A stretch of DNA of 64,000 nucleotides from Syntrophothermus lipocalidus DSM 12680 (lineage in GTDB: Bacteria; Bacillota; Syntrophomonadia; Syntrophomonadales; Syntrophothermaceae). This document shows positions 54,393-63,977 of this stretch, piece after piece. The translations under genes and the position numbers were made by a program. The notes beneath the pieces are model-generated. The model did no database searches. It saw nothing but the letters and a program-made list of their open reading frames with translations, and was not told where the DNA came from. The stretch lies in assembly GCF_000092405.1 (NCBI RefSeq), contig NC_014220.1:2341560-2405559 (forward strand), given 5' to 3'. Positions within the stretch are counted from its first letter, which is position 1; every line of letters starts with the position of its first letter.

Positions 54393-54934
54393 GCAGGTTC
54401 GTGTGGTCTTGGCTTTGTCGGTAACTTTATGTGAAACAGTCTGTGAGAACGCAGCGCTGGCGCCCCCGTCCAGGGTTCCTTGCAATTGGAATTGCGGAGG
54501 CTGTACCTCCGGCAGGGGGGCCGGTGCCCTCTCCCGGGAAGGCCGTTTGTGGCGTTCTTGGAACGGATATGATGCCGTAAAATAATGCAATTATCCCCGA
54601 TGTTTCACGTGAAACATTCAGCACCCTCAGCCGTAGTCCCTTCCGAAGCCCAGCGGTGCCCCCGCATAGCAACCGGAGTATATGCTTGCCACCGCGGGAC
54701 ACTCCGCTGCCAGCGGCTCACGAGCAATACACTCCGGGCACGCCTGCCCATATGTTACCCAATTGTTAAGCTGTTTCTATTTCTACGTCTCCAGGGTCGC
54801 TTGAAGCCTCACCTCTCGGTCCTCTCTTGCATCGCCCCGTTCCCACCGAGGCGCCTCCTCTGATTCGATGTATACAAACAGCCCCTTTTTCAGCGCTCAA
54901 AACTTCTCCCCGTTCGACCTCGGCGCCCCGCATC
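54393..54934. other. Intergenic region carrying parS
   Basis: No gene is visible in this 542-bp gap between the convergent larC and parB genes. It contains the perfect parS at 54601-54616 and GC-rich short repeats near 54500-54540. Confidence 0.6.
54601..54616. promoter_or_regulatory. parS: Centromere-like parS site
   Basis: TGTTTCACGTGAAACA is a perfect 16-bp palindrome, identical to the consensus ParB-binding site of Firmicutes. It extends to 18 bp with the flanking A/T. It lies 318 nt beyond the parB stop, close to the origin, where ParB loads and condensin is recruited. Confidence 0.97.
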
Positions 54935-55762
54935 CTACAAATTCAGTATGTCGACTATTCTCATCAGATCCTCATCGTTATAGAAAAAAATCTCGATCCT
55001 CCCACCTCGACGGTTTCTTTTCACACTGGCCTTGGTTCCCAGCCGCTCCTGCAATCGTTCTTCCAGGTCCACCAGCTCAGATTCTCTCGGCTCATGCCTC
55101 CCCGTCTCTTTCTTCTTTACCCCCTCTACATCTCTTACAGATAGCCCAAACCGCACGATTCGCCGTGCTATCTTGACCTGTTCCTTCTCGTCCTTCGCCA
55201 CACCTAAAATCGCGCGTGCGTGTCCCGCACTTAGCTCCCCTCTTTCTACCATGTCTCTTACTTCCGAACAAAGATTAAGTATTCGCAGTGCGTTCGCCAC
55301 ATATGATCTGCTCTTGCCAATCCTTTCCGCCAGTTTCTCCTGGGTGTACCCGTATTGTTCGATCATTTCCCGAAAGGCCAGTGCTTCTTCAACCGGGCTC
55401 AGATCCTCCCTCTGAAGGTTCTCGATAAGGGCCAGCTCTGAGGCCTCGTGTTCCCCAATTTCTCTTATGACCACAGGGATACGTTCCAACCCCACCATCC
55501 CTGCCGCCCGCAGCCGCCTCTCTCCCGCCACCACCTCGTATTTCCCAGCTTCCACGGGCCTGACGACTATGGGCTGCAGCACTCCGTGTTCCCGAATTGA
55601 CGCCGCCAACTCTGCCATGCTCTCATCCTCAAACTTTTTGCGTGGCTGGCGTCCCCGCGGTTGCACGAGTCCGATATCCAACTCCAACGAATCCCGCTCG
55701 AAGTCAGATTCCTCCGTTCCAATTAAAGCATCTAAACCCCGGCCCAGCCCTCTCCTACCCAC
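54935..55762 (-). CDS. parB: Chromosome-partitioning protein ParB (Spo0J)
   Basis: The 275-residue CTPase clamp binds parS and spreads on DNA. The start is GTG 55762 (RBS GGAGG 9 nt upstream), overlapping parA by 8 nt. The N-terminal GRGLDALIG contacts ParA, GERRLRAAGMVGLERIPVVI and ENLQREDLSPVEEA are the CTP-binding boxes, and the HTH is YTQEKLAERIGKSRSYVANAL. The C-terminal dimerisation region ends the protein. Confidence 0.97.
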   Translation of the reverse strand: MGRRGLGRGLDALIGTEESDFERDSLELDIGLVQPRGRQPRKKFEDESMAELAASIREHGVLQPIVVRPVEAGKYEVVAGERRLRAAGMVGLERIPVVIREIGEHEASELALIENLQREDLSPVEEALAFREMIEQYGYTQEKLAERIGKSRSYVANALRILNLCSEVRDMVERGELSAGHARAILGVAKDEKEQVKIARRIVRFGLSVRDVEGVKKKETGRHEPRESELVDLEERLQERLGTKASVKRNRRGGRIEIFFYNDEDLMRIVDILNL

Positions 55763-56516
55763 GCTCCAAAACCTCCTTTGCTAGGTCTTGATAAACCTCA
55801 GCACCCCTCGACCGCGCATCGTAAAGGACGATGGGTTTCCCGTAGCTCGGTGCCTCGCTCAGGCGCACATTTCGAGGTATAATCGTCTTATACATTTGCC
55901 TGCGAAAATGCCTCTTCACCTCATCCACCACTTGAATCGACAGGTTTGTTCGCCCATCGAACATCGTTAACAAGACTCCCTCTAGCTGAAGCCCTGGATT
56001 TATACGTTTTTTAATAAGCGTTATGGTATGCATCAACTGACTCAACCCTTCCAGCGCGTAGTACTCACACTGGATAGGTATCATAACCGAATCTGCGGCC
56101 GCCAAGGCGTTGACGGTCAGCAGTCCTAACGAAGGCGGGCAGTCTATGTAGACGAAATCATAGTTCCGTCTGATGTTTTCAAGGCCCTTCCTCAGCCTAA
56201 ATTCTCGGGCATCCATTCCCGCCAATTCTACTTCTGCCCCCGCTAATTGTATCGTCGCCGGAAGTACATCCAAGTTCCTTACCCGGGTTCTTACAACTAC
56301 GCCCTGCGCCGCGAGTTCTTCCATCAACACGTTGTAGATGCAGGACTGTATCTTTCGCCTGTCAATCCCTAGCCCGCTAGTAGCATTACCCTGGGGGTCA
56401 ATATCCACCAGTAGAACCTTTTTCCCCTCCAAAGCCAAACACGAAGACAGGTTGACGGCCGTCGTTGTTTTCCCGACCCCACCTTTTTGGTTGGCTATCG
56501 CAATTACTCTGCCCAT
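55755..56516 (-). CDS. parA: Chromosome-partitioning ATPase ParA (Soj)
   Basis: The 253-residue ATPase starts MGRVIAIANQKGGVGKTTTA at 56516, with the deviant Walker A KGGVGKTT. Other motifs are LLVDIDPQGNATSGLG and DFVYIDCPPSLGLLTVNAL. It works with ParB and parS in origin segregation and affects DnaA activity in Bacillus. An upstream in-frame start at 56528 adds four residues. It overlaps parB. Confidence 0.97.
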   Translation of the reverse strand: MGRVIAIANQKGGVGKTTTAVNLSSCLALEGKKVLLVDIDPQGNATSGLGIDRRKIQSCIYNVLMEELAAQGVVVRTRVRNLDVLPATIQLAGAEVELAGMDAREFRLRKGLENIRRNYDFVYIDCPPSLGLLTVNALAAADSVMIPIQCEYYALEGLSQLMHTITLIKKRINPGLQLEGVLLTMFDGRTNLSIQVVDEVKRHFRRQMYKTIIPRNVRLSEAPSYGKPIVLYDARSRGAEVYQDLAKEVLERG

Positions 56517-56774
56517 CCTCTCCCACATCCCTCACTCAAACGATTCCTCGCAACATGTCCCCAGCTTTCCCTTCTCGGCGCCCTCCCGGCAAAGACAACC
56601 AAACTGGCTATTAAAGTAGGAGTCCCTGCCTCTCCCTCTTGGCACCCAATCGAGTACTCCCACGCCCCGCTTACACGTCTCCTTTGCCATACCTTCTCGT
56701 AAGTCATTGATTCCATATTCGTTTCTTGTTACTTTCTTTCATCTCGCCCCTTACCTAGCCAGCCCCTAATACCC

Positions 56775-57626
56775 CTATCCCGATTCTCTTCTTCTCTTGG
56801 GAACTCTAATCACCAACTCGTACTCGTCTTCCCGCTCCGTTTCTAACAACACCATATTGACTCCTGCCTCACGGGCACGATAAACCGTTTCTCTAATAGT
56901 GTTAACATATATCCGCGCATCTCTGATAAACATCGATAAACTTCGTCGCTTTTCACCACCCTTTATTTCCCGGGAAATACCCTGTCTTATTTTGTCGATC
57001 AGCGCCTCGGCCTCCTTCACCGTAAGCTCTTTTTCGATAATCTTCCGAACAACCTCTACCTGCTCCTCTACACTATCCAACTTAAGCAAGGCCCTGGCAT
57101 GCCTCTCGCTTACCCCTCCCTGCCTGAGCAGGTCCTGCACCTCCCCCGGCAGGCGCAACAACCTGAGTTTATTGGCTATCGCGGCCTGGCTCTTCCCTAC
57201 CCGCCGCGCTAGTTCTTCCTGCGTCAGCCCAAATTCCCCGATCAAACGAGCATACGCCCTAGCTTCCTCAAGGAAGTTTAGTTCCTTTCGCTGTAAGTTC
57301 TCAATCAGACTAACGGCTGCCGCCTCTTCCTCCTCCATATCACATACAATGGCAGGTACCTCCTTCCAGCCCGCCATCATACAAGCCTTTAACCGGCGTT
57401 CACCGGCCACCAGCTGGTAGCCTTCCTTCATCTTCCGTACAATAATCGGCTGAATCACCCCGTACTCTTGGATCGACTGCGCCAAGTCCCGCAGTTCCAA
57501 CTCGTCAATTGCCTGTCGCGGTTGATAAGGATTGCCCCTTATCTCCTCCACTCCGATGTTGATAACCTCCCTCCTCGCTACGCCTCTGCCTAAAACCCGC
57601 GGCAACGGCAGTTTCACCCCATCCAC
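56775..57626 (-). CDS. noc: Nucleoid occlusion protein, ParB family
   Basis: The 283-residue ParB paralogue is encoded between rsmG and parA, the normal noc position. Motifs are GNPYQPRQAIDELELRDLAQ, GERRLKACMMAGWKEVPAIV, ENLQRKELNFLEEARA, and HTH GLTQEELARRVGKSQAAIAN. Noc keeps the division ring off the nucleoid in Bacillus. The membrane-targeting N-terminal helix seen in Bacillus is reduced here (MDGVKLPLPRVLGRG). A perfect Noc-binding palindrome lies inside the gene itself, which supports both the noc assignment and possible autoregulation. Confidence 0.93.
   Translation of the reverse strand: MDGVKLPLPRVLGRGVARREVINIGVEEIRGNPYQPRQAIDELELRDLAQSIQEYGVIQPIIVRKMKEGYQLVAGERRLKACMMAGWKEVPAIVCDMEEEEAAAVSLIENLQRKELNFLEEARAYARLIGEFGLTQEELARRVGKSQAAIANKLRLLRLPGEVQDLLRQGGVSERHARALLKLDSVEEQVEVVRKIIEKELTVKEAEALIDKIRQGISREIKGGEKRRSLSMFIRDARIYVNTIRETVYRAREAGVNMVLLETEREDEYELVIRVPKRRRESG
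56965..56978. promoter_or_regulatory. Perfect Noc-binding site inside noc
   Basis: ATTTCCCGGGAAAT is identical to the Bacillus subtilis Noc-binding consensus and extends to a 16-bp palindrome TATTTCCCGGGAAATA (56964-56979). It sits within the noc coding sequence, about 650 nt after the start codon. Confidence 0.85.
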
Positions 57627-57638
57627 CCCCTCTCCATT

Positions 57639-58289
57639 CTACAAGGGCCTCTTCTCCGGAACCCCGATTCTCCTTGGATAGGCCTCCGGCGTCTCCTTCA
57701 CCTTCTCAATCGCAACCAAGTACCTCTGCCCTCCAAGCAGGCAATAAGCCTTCAGGTCCTTTACCTGACCCCCTATTACTTCTAATGCGCGGACTGCCTC
57801 CTTCAATTCAACATTACAGTTACGTCCCTTCCAGGCCACCAATAGCCCTCCCCGCTTCAACAACGGCAAGCCGTATTCCACCAGCACATTCAACCTAGCA
57901 ACAGCCCTCACCAAGACAAAATCGAACATTGCCCGGAATCCATCATCCCTTCCAATCGCCTCCACCCGTTCGGTGATTACGCTTACGTTCGGAAGATTCA
58001 ACTCCCTTCCTGCCATCGTCAGAAAAGCACTCTTCTTTGAATCAGCTTCGATCAGGCAGAACTTCCCCTCCGAAAAAACTATTGCCAATACCATACCGGG
58101 CAACCCGCCACCGCTACCGATGTCGGCAACCAGCTTTCCTGTTGCATCCCAGTACCTCGCAAACTCCAGACAGTCCTCAAAGTGCTTCTCCAACTCTTCC
58201 CGCGACATCTGTTTGCTAACCAAATTGACCCTCTTATTCTCCCTCTCCAACAGCTCCTGAAACCGTCTTAACTTTCCTTCCTTCTTCAT
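57639..58289 (-). CDS. rsmG: 16S rRNA (guanine527-N7)-methyltransferase
   Basis: The 216-residue SAM-dependent methyltransferase modifies G527 of 16S rRNA. The SAM motif is [17 protein letters not shown], with [12 protein letters not shown] following. It overlaps mnmG by 56 nt, so the two are translationally linked. Loss of the enzyme confers low-level streptomycin resistance in other bacteria. Confidence 0.95.
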   Translation of the reverse strand: MKKEGKLRRFQELLERENKRVNLVSKQMSREELEKHFEDCLEFARYWDATGKLVADIGSGGGLPGMVLAIVFSEGKFCLIEADSKKSAFLTMAGRELNLPNVSVITERVEAIGRDDGFRAMFDFVLVRAVARLNVLVEYGLPLLKRGGLLVAWKGRNCNVELKEAVRALEVIGGQVKDLKAYCLLGGQRYLVAIEKVKETPEAYPRRIGVPEKRPL

Positions 58290-60165
58290 TCGCCCTGCGT
58301 TCCCTCTCCAAGTGAATCAGCAACACCGTGATGTCAGCGGGTGATATCCCGCTCATCCTCGATGCCTGCCCCATTGATTCCGGTCTAGCCGTCTTCAATT
58401 TCAACCGGCCTTCGTTCGACAACCCAACCACATCGTCGTAATCGATGTCTGGCGGGATACGTTTGTTTTCCATCCGTTCGAAGCGCTCAACCATCTCCAC
58501 CTGCTTCCTTATATAACCCTCATATTTACACTCTATCTCAACCTCTTCCCTAACCTCCGGCTCGAACTCTTCCCCCACCATGGCCAACGATACCAAGTCC
58601 TCTATACTCACCTCGGGACGACGCAACAATTCCCATAAAGATACGGCCTCCCGAAGTTCTGATGTTCCCCTTTCTCGCAACAGTTTGGCAACCCCTTCGT
58701 GGCTCACCCCTACCTTGTTCCTCAAAAGCATCTCCCGCAATTCTTCCATTCTCCTAACCTTACTCCTGAAGCGAGTATACCGCTCATCGTCTACCAAACC
58801 TATATCGCGGCCTTTCTCCGTTAACCTGATATCCGCATTGTCCTGTCTTAACAGCAATCTGTACTCAGCCCTAGAAGTCATCAATCGGTACGGTTCCTCA
58901 ATGCCCTTCGTAACCAGGTCATCGATCAATACCCCGATATAAGCCTCACTCCGCTTGAGAACAAACGGCTCCTTTTCCTGTACAAACAGGGCTGCGTTAA
59001 TTCCCGCTATAATGCCTTGAGCCGCCGCCTCTTCGTAGCCCGATGTCCCGTTGATTTGTCCAGCCGTAAAAAGGCCCTGCACAACCCTGGTTTCCAGCGT
59101 CAGCTTAAGCTGTGAGGGTAAGACATAATCGTATTCAATAGCGTACCCGGTTCTGACTATTCTAGCCCTCTCTAATCCCGGAATACTATGCAAGACTGCC
59201 AGTTGAACGTCCTCAGGCAGACTGGTATTCAGCCCCTGGATGTACATTTCATCCGTATCCAATCCTTCGGGCTCGATAAATATCTGGTGCTGCTCTTTGT
59301 GGGCGAACCTCACTACCTTATCTTCAAAAGACGGGCAGTACCTCGGTCCTACCCCTTGAATCACTCCGGTAAACAATGGAGAACGATGCAGGTTTTCCTT
59401 GACAATCCTGTGAGTTTCTGGAGTGCTGTGAGTCAGCCAACACGATACCTGGGGTTTCTCCACCCTCGGACTCATGTATGAAAAATTCAATACTCCGGGA
59501 TCTCCTGGCTGTTCCTCGGTTTTGCTGAAATCTATAGATTTTCTGCTTACCCTGGGCGGAGTACCCGTCTTAAACCTTCCCAAAACTAAACCGAGTTCTC
59601 GCAGGCTTTCTGAAAGCTTAGTCGCCGGCGGAAAAGGGTTTGGTCCCCCATCATAGGTGACATCCCCCACTATAATCCTCCCTTTTAGGTAGGTACCGGT
59701 CGTCACCACCAGGGCCTTCGTCTGGTATTTAGCCCCGGTCCTGGTCACTATTCCTTCCACCCGGCCAGCCCCAGCTAAAATCTTCACCACTTCGGCCTGT
59801 AAGATATCAAGATTTGACTCTGCCAAAAGCGTCTTGGTCATTTCCTTCTGATATCTTTTCTTGTCGGCCTGGGCCCGAAGAGCCCTCACTGCCGGTCCTT
59901 TTGCTGTATTGAGCATCCTAATCTGCAGACGAGCTTTGTCAATGTTCTTGCCCATCTCGCCCCCCAAGGCGTCAATTTCTCTCACCAACTGACCCTTGGC
60001 CGGGCCGCCCACGGAAGGATTACATGGCATTAATGCTATTCCGTCTATACTTATCGTGACTAATAAAGTCTTGCAACCCATCCGGGCAGCGGCTAAAGCC
60101 GCTTCGCACCCCGCATGTCCAGCCCCAATTACTATGACGTCATAACTTCCGGCCTGGTACTCCAT
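58234..60165 (-). CDS. mnmG: tRNA uridine-34 5-carboxymethylaminomethyl enzyme MnmG (GidA)
   Basis: The 643-residue FAD protein forms the MnmEG complex that modifies the wobble uridine. FAD site: [21 protein letters not shown]. Conserved [20 protein letters not shown] and [12 protein letters not shown] (with the family Cys-poor loop) are present. The C-terminal tRNA-binding helices end the protein. It follows mnmE by 11 nt. Confidence 0.97.
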   Translation of the reverse strand: MEYQAGSYDVIVIGAGHAGCEAALAAARMGCKTLLVTISIDGIALMPCNPSVGGPAKGQLVREIDALGGEMGKNIDKARLQIRMLNTAKGPAVRALRAQADKKRYQKEMTKTLLAESNLDILQAEVVKILAGAGRVEGIVTRTGAKYQTKALVVTTGTYLKGRIIVGDVTYDGGPNPFPPATKLSESLRELGLVLGRFKTGTPPRVSRKSIDFSKTEEQPGDPGVLNFSYMSPRVEKPQVSCWLTHSTPETHRIVKENLHRSPLFTGVIQGVGPRYCPSFEDKVVRFAHKEQHQIFIEPEGLDTDEMYIQGLNTSLPEDVQLAVLHSIPGLERARIVRTGYAIEYDYVLPSQLKLTLETRVVQGLFTAGQINGTSGYEEAAAQGIIAGINAALFVQEKEPFVLKRSEAYIGVLIDDLVTKGIEEPYRLMTSRAEYRLLLRQDNADIRLTEKGRDIGLVDDERYTRFRSKVRRMEELREMLLRNKVGVSHEGVAKLLRERGTSELREAVSLWELLRRPEVSIEDLVSLAMVGEEFEPEVREEVEIECKYEGYIRKQVEMVERFERMENKRIPPDIDYDDVVGLSNEGRLKLKTARPESMGQASRMSGISPADITVLLIHLERERRANEEGRKVKTVSGAVGEGE

Positions 60166-60176
60166 TCTCCCTCACC

Positions 60177-61559
60177 TCACTTCCCTATACAATAATCTCT
60201 AAATATCCTCTCAATCACGTCTTCCTTTAATGTCTTCCCTGTAATCTCTCCTAGGGCTTCTAGAGCCTCCCCGATGTCGACCGCCAGGCAGTCCAACGAG
60301 GTATTTGTTTCCAGCCCAGCTAAAAAACCTTCCATTGACGTTTTAACCCGCCGAAAAGCTTCTTCCTGTCGCAAATTAACCATTATATCTTCGTCACCTG
60401 CTTCTACCTTTCCTGCCAGCACCGCCTCTTCAATCGCGGATTCCAGTTCCTCCAATCCGATTTCCTCTTTTACCGATCCTCGTACCACCGTTTGCCCAGG
60501 AAACAATCTCTCCACTTCCTCTAGGGTAACGCGTTTTTCTTCCAGGTCCTCTTTATTAACCAGCACTATTACCCTCCTGCCCGCAACCATCTTCGCAACC
60601 CTCTCGTCCTCTTCGCTTATACCAGCACCCGCGTCCAAAACCGCCAATATTATATCGGCCTCGCTGATAACCTCTTCGCTTCTCTCCACGCCAATCCGCT
60701 CCACCAAATCCCCGGTCTCCCTTATCCCTGCGGTATCCATGATATTGACCGGAATTCCCTTGACATTAATATAGTCCTCCACAATATCCCTGGTGGTTCC
60801 CGGAATGTCGGTTACGATGGCCTTCTTCTTCCGCAACAATGCATTCAAAAGACTCGACTTCCCCACATTGGGCTTACCCGCAATCACTACCTTTACTCCC
60901 CACTGGTACACCCTGTTCCTCTCTCCCGCCCTCAGTAAACCCTCTAACTCCCGTAATATCTCTTGTGCTTGCTGCCTAGCTATTTCCTCGTCAAGGTCTC
61001 CCACCTCTTCCGGAAAGTCGATACTGGCCTCAACCATGGTATTCAAACCCACTAACCTGTCCTCTAGTTCTGCTACCCGCTTTCTCAGCATCCCTTCAAG
61101 CTGCTTAACCGCCATGCTCATACCTTTTTCAGTTTTAGCCCTGATTATGTCTATCACCGCTTCAGCTTGAGAAATATCCAGCCTGCCGTTAAGAAATGCC
61201 CTCTTTGTGAACTCTCCCGGTTCTGCCAGCCTAGCCCCGTTTTCCAATACCGTTTCCAGACACCTTATGGCAGCCAATACACCCCCATGGCAGTTTATCT
61301 CTACCACGTCCTCTGCCGTATAGCTTTTTGGTCCCCTCATAACTGTGACCAAAACTTCGTCAACATGATTTCCTTTTCTGTCCACTATCCAGCCTAGCCC
61401 AAGGGTATAACCTCCTCGATCCTTCAGCCTCTTTCCCCCAGGCACGGGCCGAAATACCTTTTCTACTATGTCTACCGCTTCACGGCCGCTTACCCGAACG
61501 ATGGCTATACCGCCCTCACCCAAGGGAGTAGCGATAGCCGCAATAGTATCCTCCATCAT
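60177..61559 (-). CDS. mnmE: tRNA modification GTPase MnmE (TrmE)
   Basis: The 460-residue GTPase partners MnmG. It starts MMEDTIAAIATPLGEGGIAI at 61559 with GGAGGAG upstream; a longer in-frame start at 61592 is unlikely. The G domain carries GKPNVGKSSLLNALL, DIPGTTRDIVEDYI and NKEDL. The C-terminal Cys motif reads FRDYCIGK, which binds the formyl-THF-linked site. It heads the mnmE-mnmG-rsmG unit. Confidence 0.97.
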   Translation of the reverse strand: MMEDTIAAIATPLGEGGIAIVRVSGREAVDIVEKVFRPVPGGKRLKDRGGYTLGLGWIVDRKGNHVDEVLVTVMRGPKSYTAEDVVEINCHGGVLAAIRCLETVLENGARLAEPGEFTKRAFLNGRLDISQAEAVIDIIRAKTEKGMSMAVKQLEGMLRKRVAELEDRLVGLNTMVEASIDFPEEVGDLDEEIARQQAQEILRELEGLLRAGERNRVYQWGVKVVIAGKPNVGKSSLLNALLRKKKAIVTDIPGTTRDIVEDYINVKGIPVNIMDTAGIRETGDLVERIGVERSEEVISEADIILAVLDAGAGISEEDERVAKMVAGRRVIVLVNKEDLEEKRVTLEEVERLFPGQTVVRGSVKEEIGLEELESAIEEAVLAGKVEAGDEDIMVNLRQEEAFRRVKTSMEGFLAGLETNTSLDCLAVDIGEALEALGEITGKTLKEDVIERIFRDYCIGK

Positions 61560-61653
61560 CCCATCCGTCTCCTCCTGCACATGATGACACACGCTTCCGG
61601 CGAACCCGCCGACGGCCTGACAGTTTTCTTTACTCTATATTTAAAATTTACCT

Positions 61654-61682
61654 AAAAAAAAGGCCTTCTATAAGGCCTTTTT
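61654..61682 (-). terminator. Bidirectional-looking terminator after jag
   Basis: AAAAAGGCCTT, a short loop and AAGGCCTTTTTTTT on the minus strand make a strong rho-independent terminator for the rpmH-jag run, before mnmE starts. Confidence 0.9.
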
Positions 61683-61753
61683 CGTTCTTTTTATACACCA
61701 TAGTACTACATGTACACTTTATCTTGGACTTCTCTCGGTTTCTCTCCCATCCC

Positions 61754-62383
61754 TCACCGCTTCAACGAAATGACGACTTTCCTATTTGGTTCCTCGCCCT
61801 GGCTAAAAGTGACTATACTCGGGTCATTTTGTAACACCGTGTGTACAATGCGCCTCTCTTGCGGACTCATCGGTCTCATCACTATGCTTTTTCGCGTGCG
61901 CTTTACCTTATCTGATAATTTCAAAGCCAGGTTTTTCAGGGACTCTTCCCTCTTTAATCTATAATCTTCGACATCCAGGACTACCCTTACTTTCTCCTGC
62001 CTGTCTTTGTTTACTATTAACCCCAAGAGAAACTGCAGCGAATTCAGGGTCTCTCCCTTCCTGCCTATTAACAAGCCCATGTCTTTTCCTACTATATTGA
62101 CCCTTACCACCCCATCGTTAAACTCTGCCTTCTGAATCTCATAATCCAGCTTCATACTATTCAAAATGTTAACCAAAGTTTCTCTGACTTTTTCTTCCGG
62201 TTTTTCCCTCAAGGTCACTCTAACTACGGCCGACTTTTTGCCTATCACCCCTAGTATCCCTTTGCTCGGCTCTTCCAAAACCTCAATTACAACGTCTTCA
62301 AATTCTGCGCCCAACTCTTCCAAAGCTGCTTTCACCGCTTCATCCACGCTTTTTCCCCTTTTTTCTACGCTCTCCATCTCCAT
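61754..62383 (-). CDS. jag: RNA-binding protein Jag (KhpB)
   Basis: The 209-residue protein has an N-terminal Jag domain (KRGKSVDEAVKAALEELGA), a KH-type domain with GRKGETLNSLQFLLGLIVNK and a C-terminal R3H domain (SPQERRIVHTVLQ). KhpB with KhpA binds many RNAs. The gene overlaps yidC by 44 nt and has GGAGG before the ATG. Confidence 0.95.
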   Translation of the reverse strand: MEMESVEKRGKSVDEAVKAALEELGAEFEDVVIEVLEEPSKGILGVIGKKSAVVRVTLREKPEEKVRETLVNILNSMKLDYEIQKAEFNDGVVRVNIVGKDMGLLIGRKGETLNSLQFLLGLIVNKDRQEKVRVVLDVEDYRLKREESLKNLALKLSDKVKRTRKSIVMRPMSPQERRIVHTVLQNDPSIVTFSQGEEPNRKVVISLKR

Positions 62384-63119
62384 CCTTTCCTCCTTCGTCG
62401 CTCATCACACTTTCTTTCTTGCCTTCTCCCCCTGCTGCCACCACTTTTCCCCTCTCCACTCTACCGTCTGGGCTATCTTTTGTTCCCCCGCTGCGCGCAT
62501 TCACCCACGCTTGCTGGGCAATGCTTAAAACGTTAAAGGTAACCCAATACAAAGCCAACCCTGCCGGCAGAGTCGCGGCCAACCACGCTATAAAAACAGG
62601 CATGACATAAAGCATGCTCTTTTGGCTCGGGTCATTCGGATCCAGGGTCGAAAGTTTCTGTTGAATGTATGTAGTTACACCCGCTAATATTGCAAAACCG
62701 TAATAAGGATCGGGTTTGCTGAGCGTTGGTACCCACAAAAAAGCCGCGTGGGCGGGCACCGTATATTTTAATTGATAGAGGGCTCGGTAAAAAGCTACCA
62801 AGATAGGCAACTGAATCAACAGAGGCAGACAACCGCTCAAAGGGCTTACCCCATGCTCTTTATACAAATCGAAGACTTCTTTTTGCATCCTCTGCGGATC
62901 TTCTTTATACCTTTCCTGCAAGAGCTTCAGCCTAGGCTGAAGCTCTTGCATTTTCCGCATCGACTTCATTTGCTTGTGGGTAAGCGGGTAAAGAAGCAGC
63001 TTTATTGCTATCGTTACCAATATAATCGCAAACCCATAATTTGGCAGACCTATTGCTACTGTTATGTGGTAAAAGCCTTGTATCAGATCAGCAAAACCCT
63101 GGACAATGCTAGACCACAA
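62340..63119 (-). CDS. yidC: Membrane protein insertase YidC (SpoIIIJ type)
   Basis: The 259-residue insertase has about five membrane segments and YidC core motifs (ILVTIAIKLLLYPLTHKQMK, SPLSGCLPLLIQLPILVAFY). The start is a TTG at 63119 with GGGGAT upstream; no lipoprotein signal is seen, unlike most Firmicute SpoIIIJ proteins. A charged C-terminal tail of about 60 residues (GGEGKKESVMSDEGGKDGDG) overlaps the jag gene and may contact ribosomes. Confidence 0.93.
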   Translation of the reverse strand: MWSSIVQGFADLIQGFYHITVAIGLPNYGFAIILVTIAIKLLLYPLTHKQMKSMRKMQELQPRLKLLQERYKEDPQRMQKEVFDLYKEHGVSPLSGCLPLLIQLPILVAFYRALYQLKYTVPAHAAFLWVPTLSKPDPYYGFAILAGVTTYIQQKLSTLDPNDPSQKSMLYVMPVFIAWLAATLPAGLALYWVTFNVLSIAQQAWVNARSGGTKDSPDGRVERGKVVAAGGEGKKESVMSDEGGKDGDGERRKKGKKRG

Positions 63120-63188
63120 GCTTATCCCCGTCTGTCAAACCCTATCCCTTGGCTACTGTTTGACAGCAGGTTCACCTCCTTTTCTCTA

Positions 63189-63395
63189 TCATGGAACTGG
63201 GTCAAACCCTCCTGGATGAAAAGGGTGGCACTTTGCTATTCTCTTAACCCCTAACCATACTCCCTTTAAGGCACCGTATCTTTCAATCGCTCTAATCATG
63301 TATTCGGAACAAGAAGGTACAAACCGACAACAAGGTATCTTCCCTTTGGACAATACCTGATACAGCCTTATGAGCCCGACCAATGCCCTTTTCAC
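63189..63395 (-). CDS. yidD: Membrane protein insertion efficiency factor YidD
   Basis: This 68-residue protein has the conserved [27 protein letters not shown] Cys motif ([20 protein letters not shown]) and [13 protein letters not shown] tail. It helps YidC insert membrane proteins. It overlaps rnpA by 4 nt. Confidence 0.95.
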   Translation of the reverse strand: MKRALVGLIRLYQVLSKGKIPCCRFVPSCSEYMIRAIERYGALKGVWLGVKRIAKCHPFHPGGFDPVP

Positions 63396-63730
63396 TTTAA
63401 CAATTTGCTCCTCTTCAGCAGTCTTTCATAATCACTCTTCACGCTTGCAAAATCAGCCTCCCTGCACAGGGGTTTTACGATGACAATCACGTCATAGCCT
63501 TGCCTCAGCTTCGAATCCAAGGTTCGCGCAACTTCCCTGACCCTCCGCCTGCTTTTGTTACGTATGACTGCTTTCCCTACTTTCTTACTCGCCACAATTC
63601 CATAGCGGTTTTTTCCTGCCGCGTTTTCACCAACGTACAGTATCAAGTAGCGCCCGAAAACCTTCTTACCCTTGGAATAAACCTTCTCAAAATCCTTACG
63701 CTTTCGTAACCGTTGGTCGGACTTCAACAT
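63392..63730 (-). CDS. rnpA: Ribonuclease P protein component
   Basis: The 112-residue basic protein pairs with the RNase P RNA to mature tRNA 5' ends. It starts [20 protein letters not shown] at the ATG 63730; a TTG three codons upstream is less likely. The RNR motif is [15 protein letters not shown]. It follows rpmH by 42 nt. Confidence 0.96.
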   Translation of the reverse strand: MLKSDQRLRKRKDFEKVYSKGKKVFGRYLILYVGENAAGKNRYGIVASKKVGKAVIRNKSRRRVREVARTLDSKLRQGYDVIVIVKPLCREADFASVKSDYERLLKRSKLLK

Positions 63731-63772
63731 GTCAAACAAACCCCATAAAGCAAATGAAAGGCCGCTCCCGGC

Positions 63773-63907
63773 CTATGCTGTGAGTCTTTTCCTTCCTTTT
63801 CTCCGTCGTCTCGCAATAACCCTCCTACCTCCGGCACTCGCCATTCTAGTTCTGAATCCGTGAACCCGTTTTCGAACTCTCCTTTTTGGCTGGTACGTCC
63901 TCTTCAT
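63773..63907 (-). CDS. rpmH: Ribosomal protein bL34
   Basis: The 44-residue protein reads [20 protein letters not shown] and ends [10 protein letters not shown], the universal bL34 sequence. It is too short for most scans but is certain. rpmH is normally the gene next to dnaA and oriC, on the other side, so the origin should lie just past 64000. Confidence 0.98.
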   Translation of the reverse strand: MKRTYQPKRRVRKRVHGFRTRMASAGGRRVIARRRRKGRKRLTA

Positions 63908-63948
63908 AACGCAGATTTCCTCCCTTATGTTCACCAATGCACATTTCA

Positions 63949-63977
63949 ATTATATTTTCTCCCCCTGGGCCTGTCAA
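63949..63977 (-). promoter_or_regulatory. Consensus promoter of the rpmH operon
   Basis: TTGACA and TATAAT, both perfect, are separated by 17 nt, 42 nt before the rpmH start. It should drive rpmH-rnpA-yidD-yidC-jag. Confidence 0.9.

Noticed and set aside
54427..54702. Frames over the parS region
   Set aside because: No family likeness, low-complexity Gly/Arg composition and no ribosome site; they also run over parS.
56504..56716. 70-codon frame upstream of parA
   Set aside because: It overlaps the parA start, has no recognisable motif and an unlikely composition.
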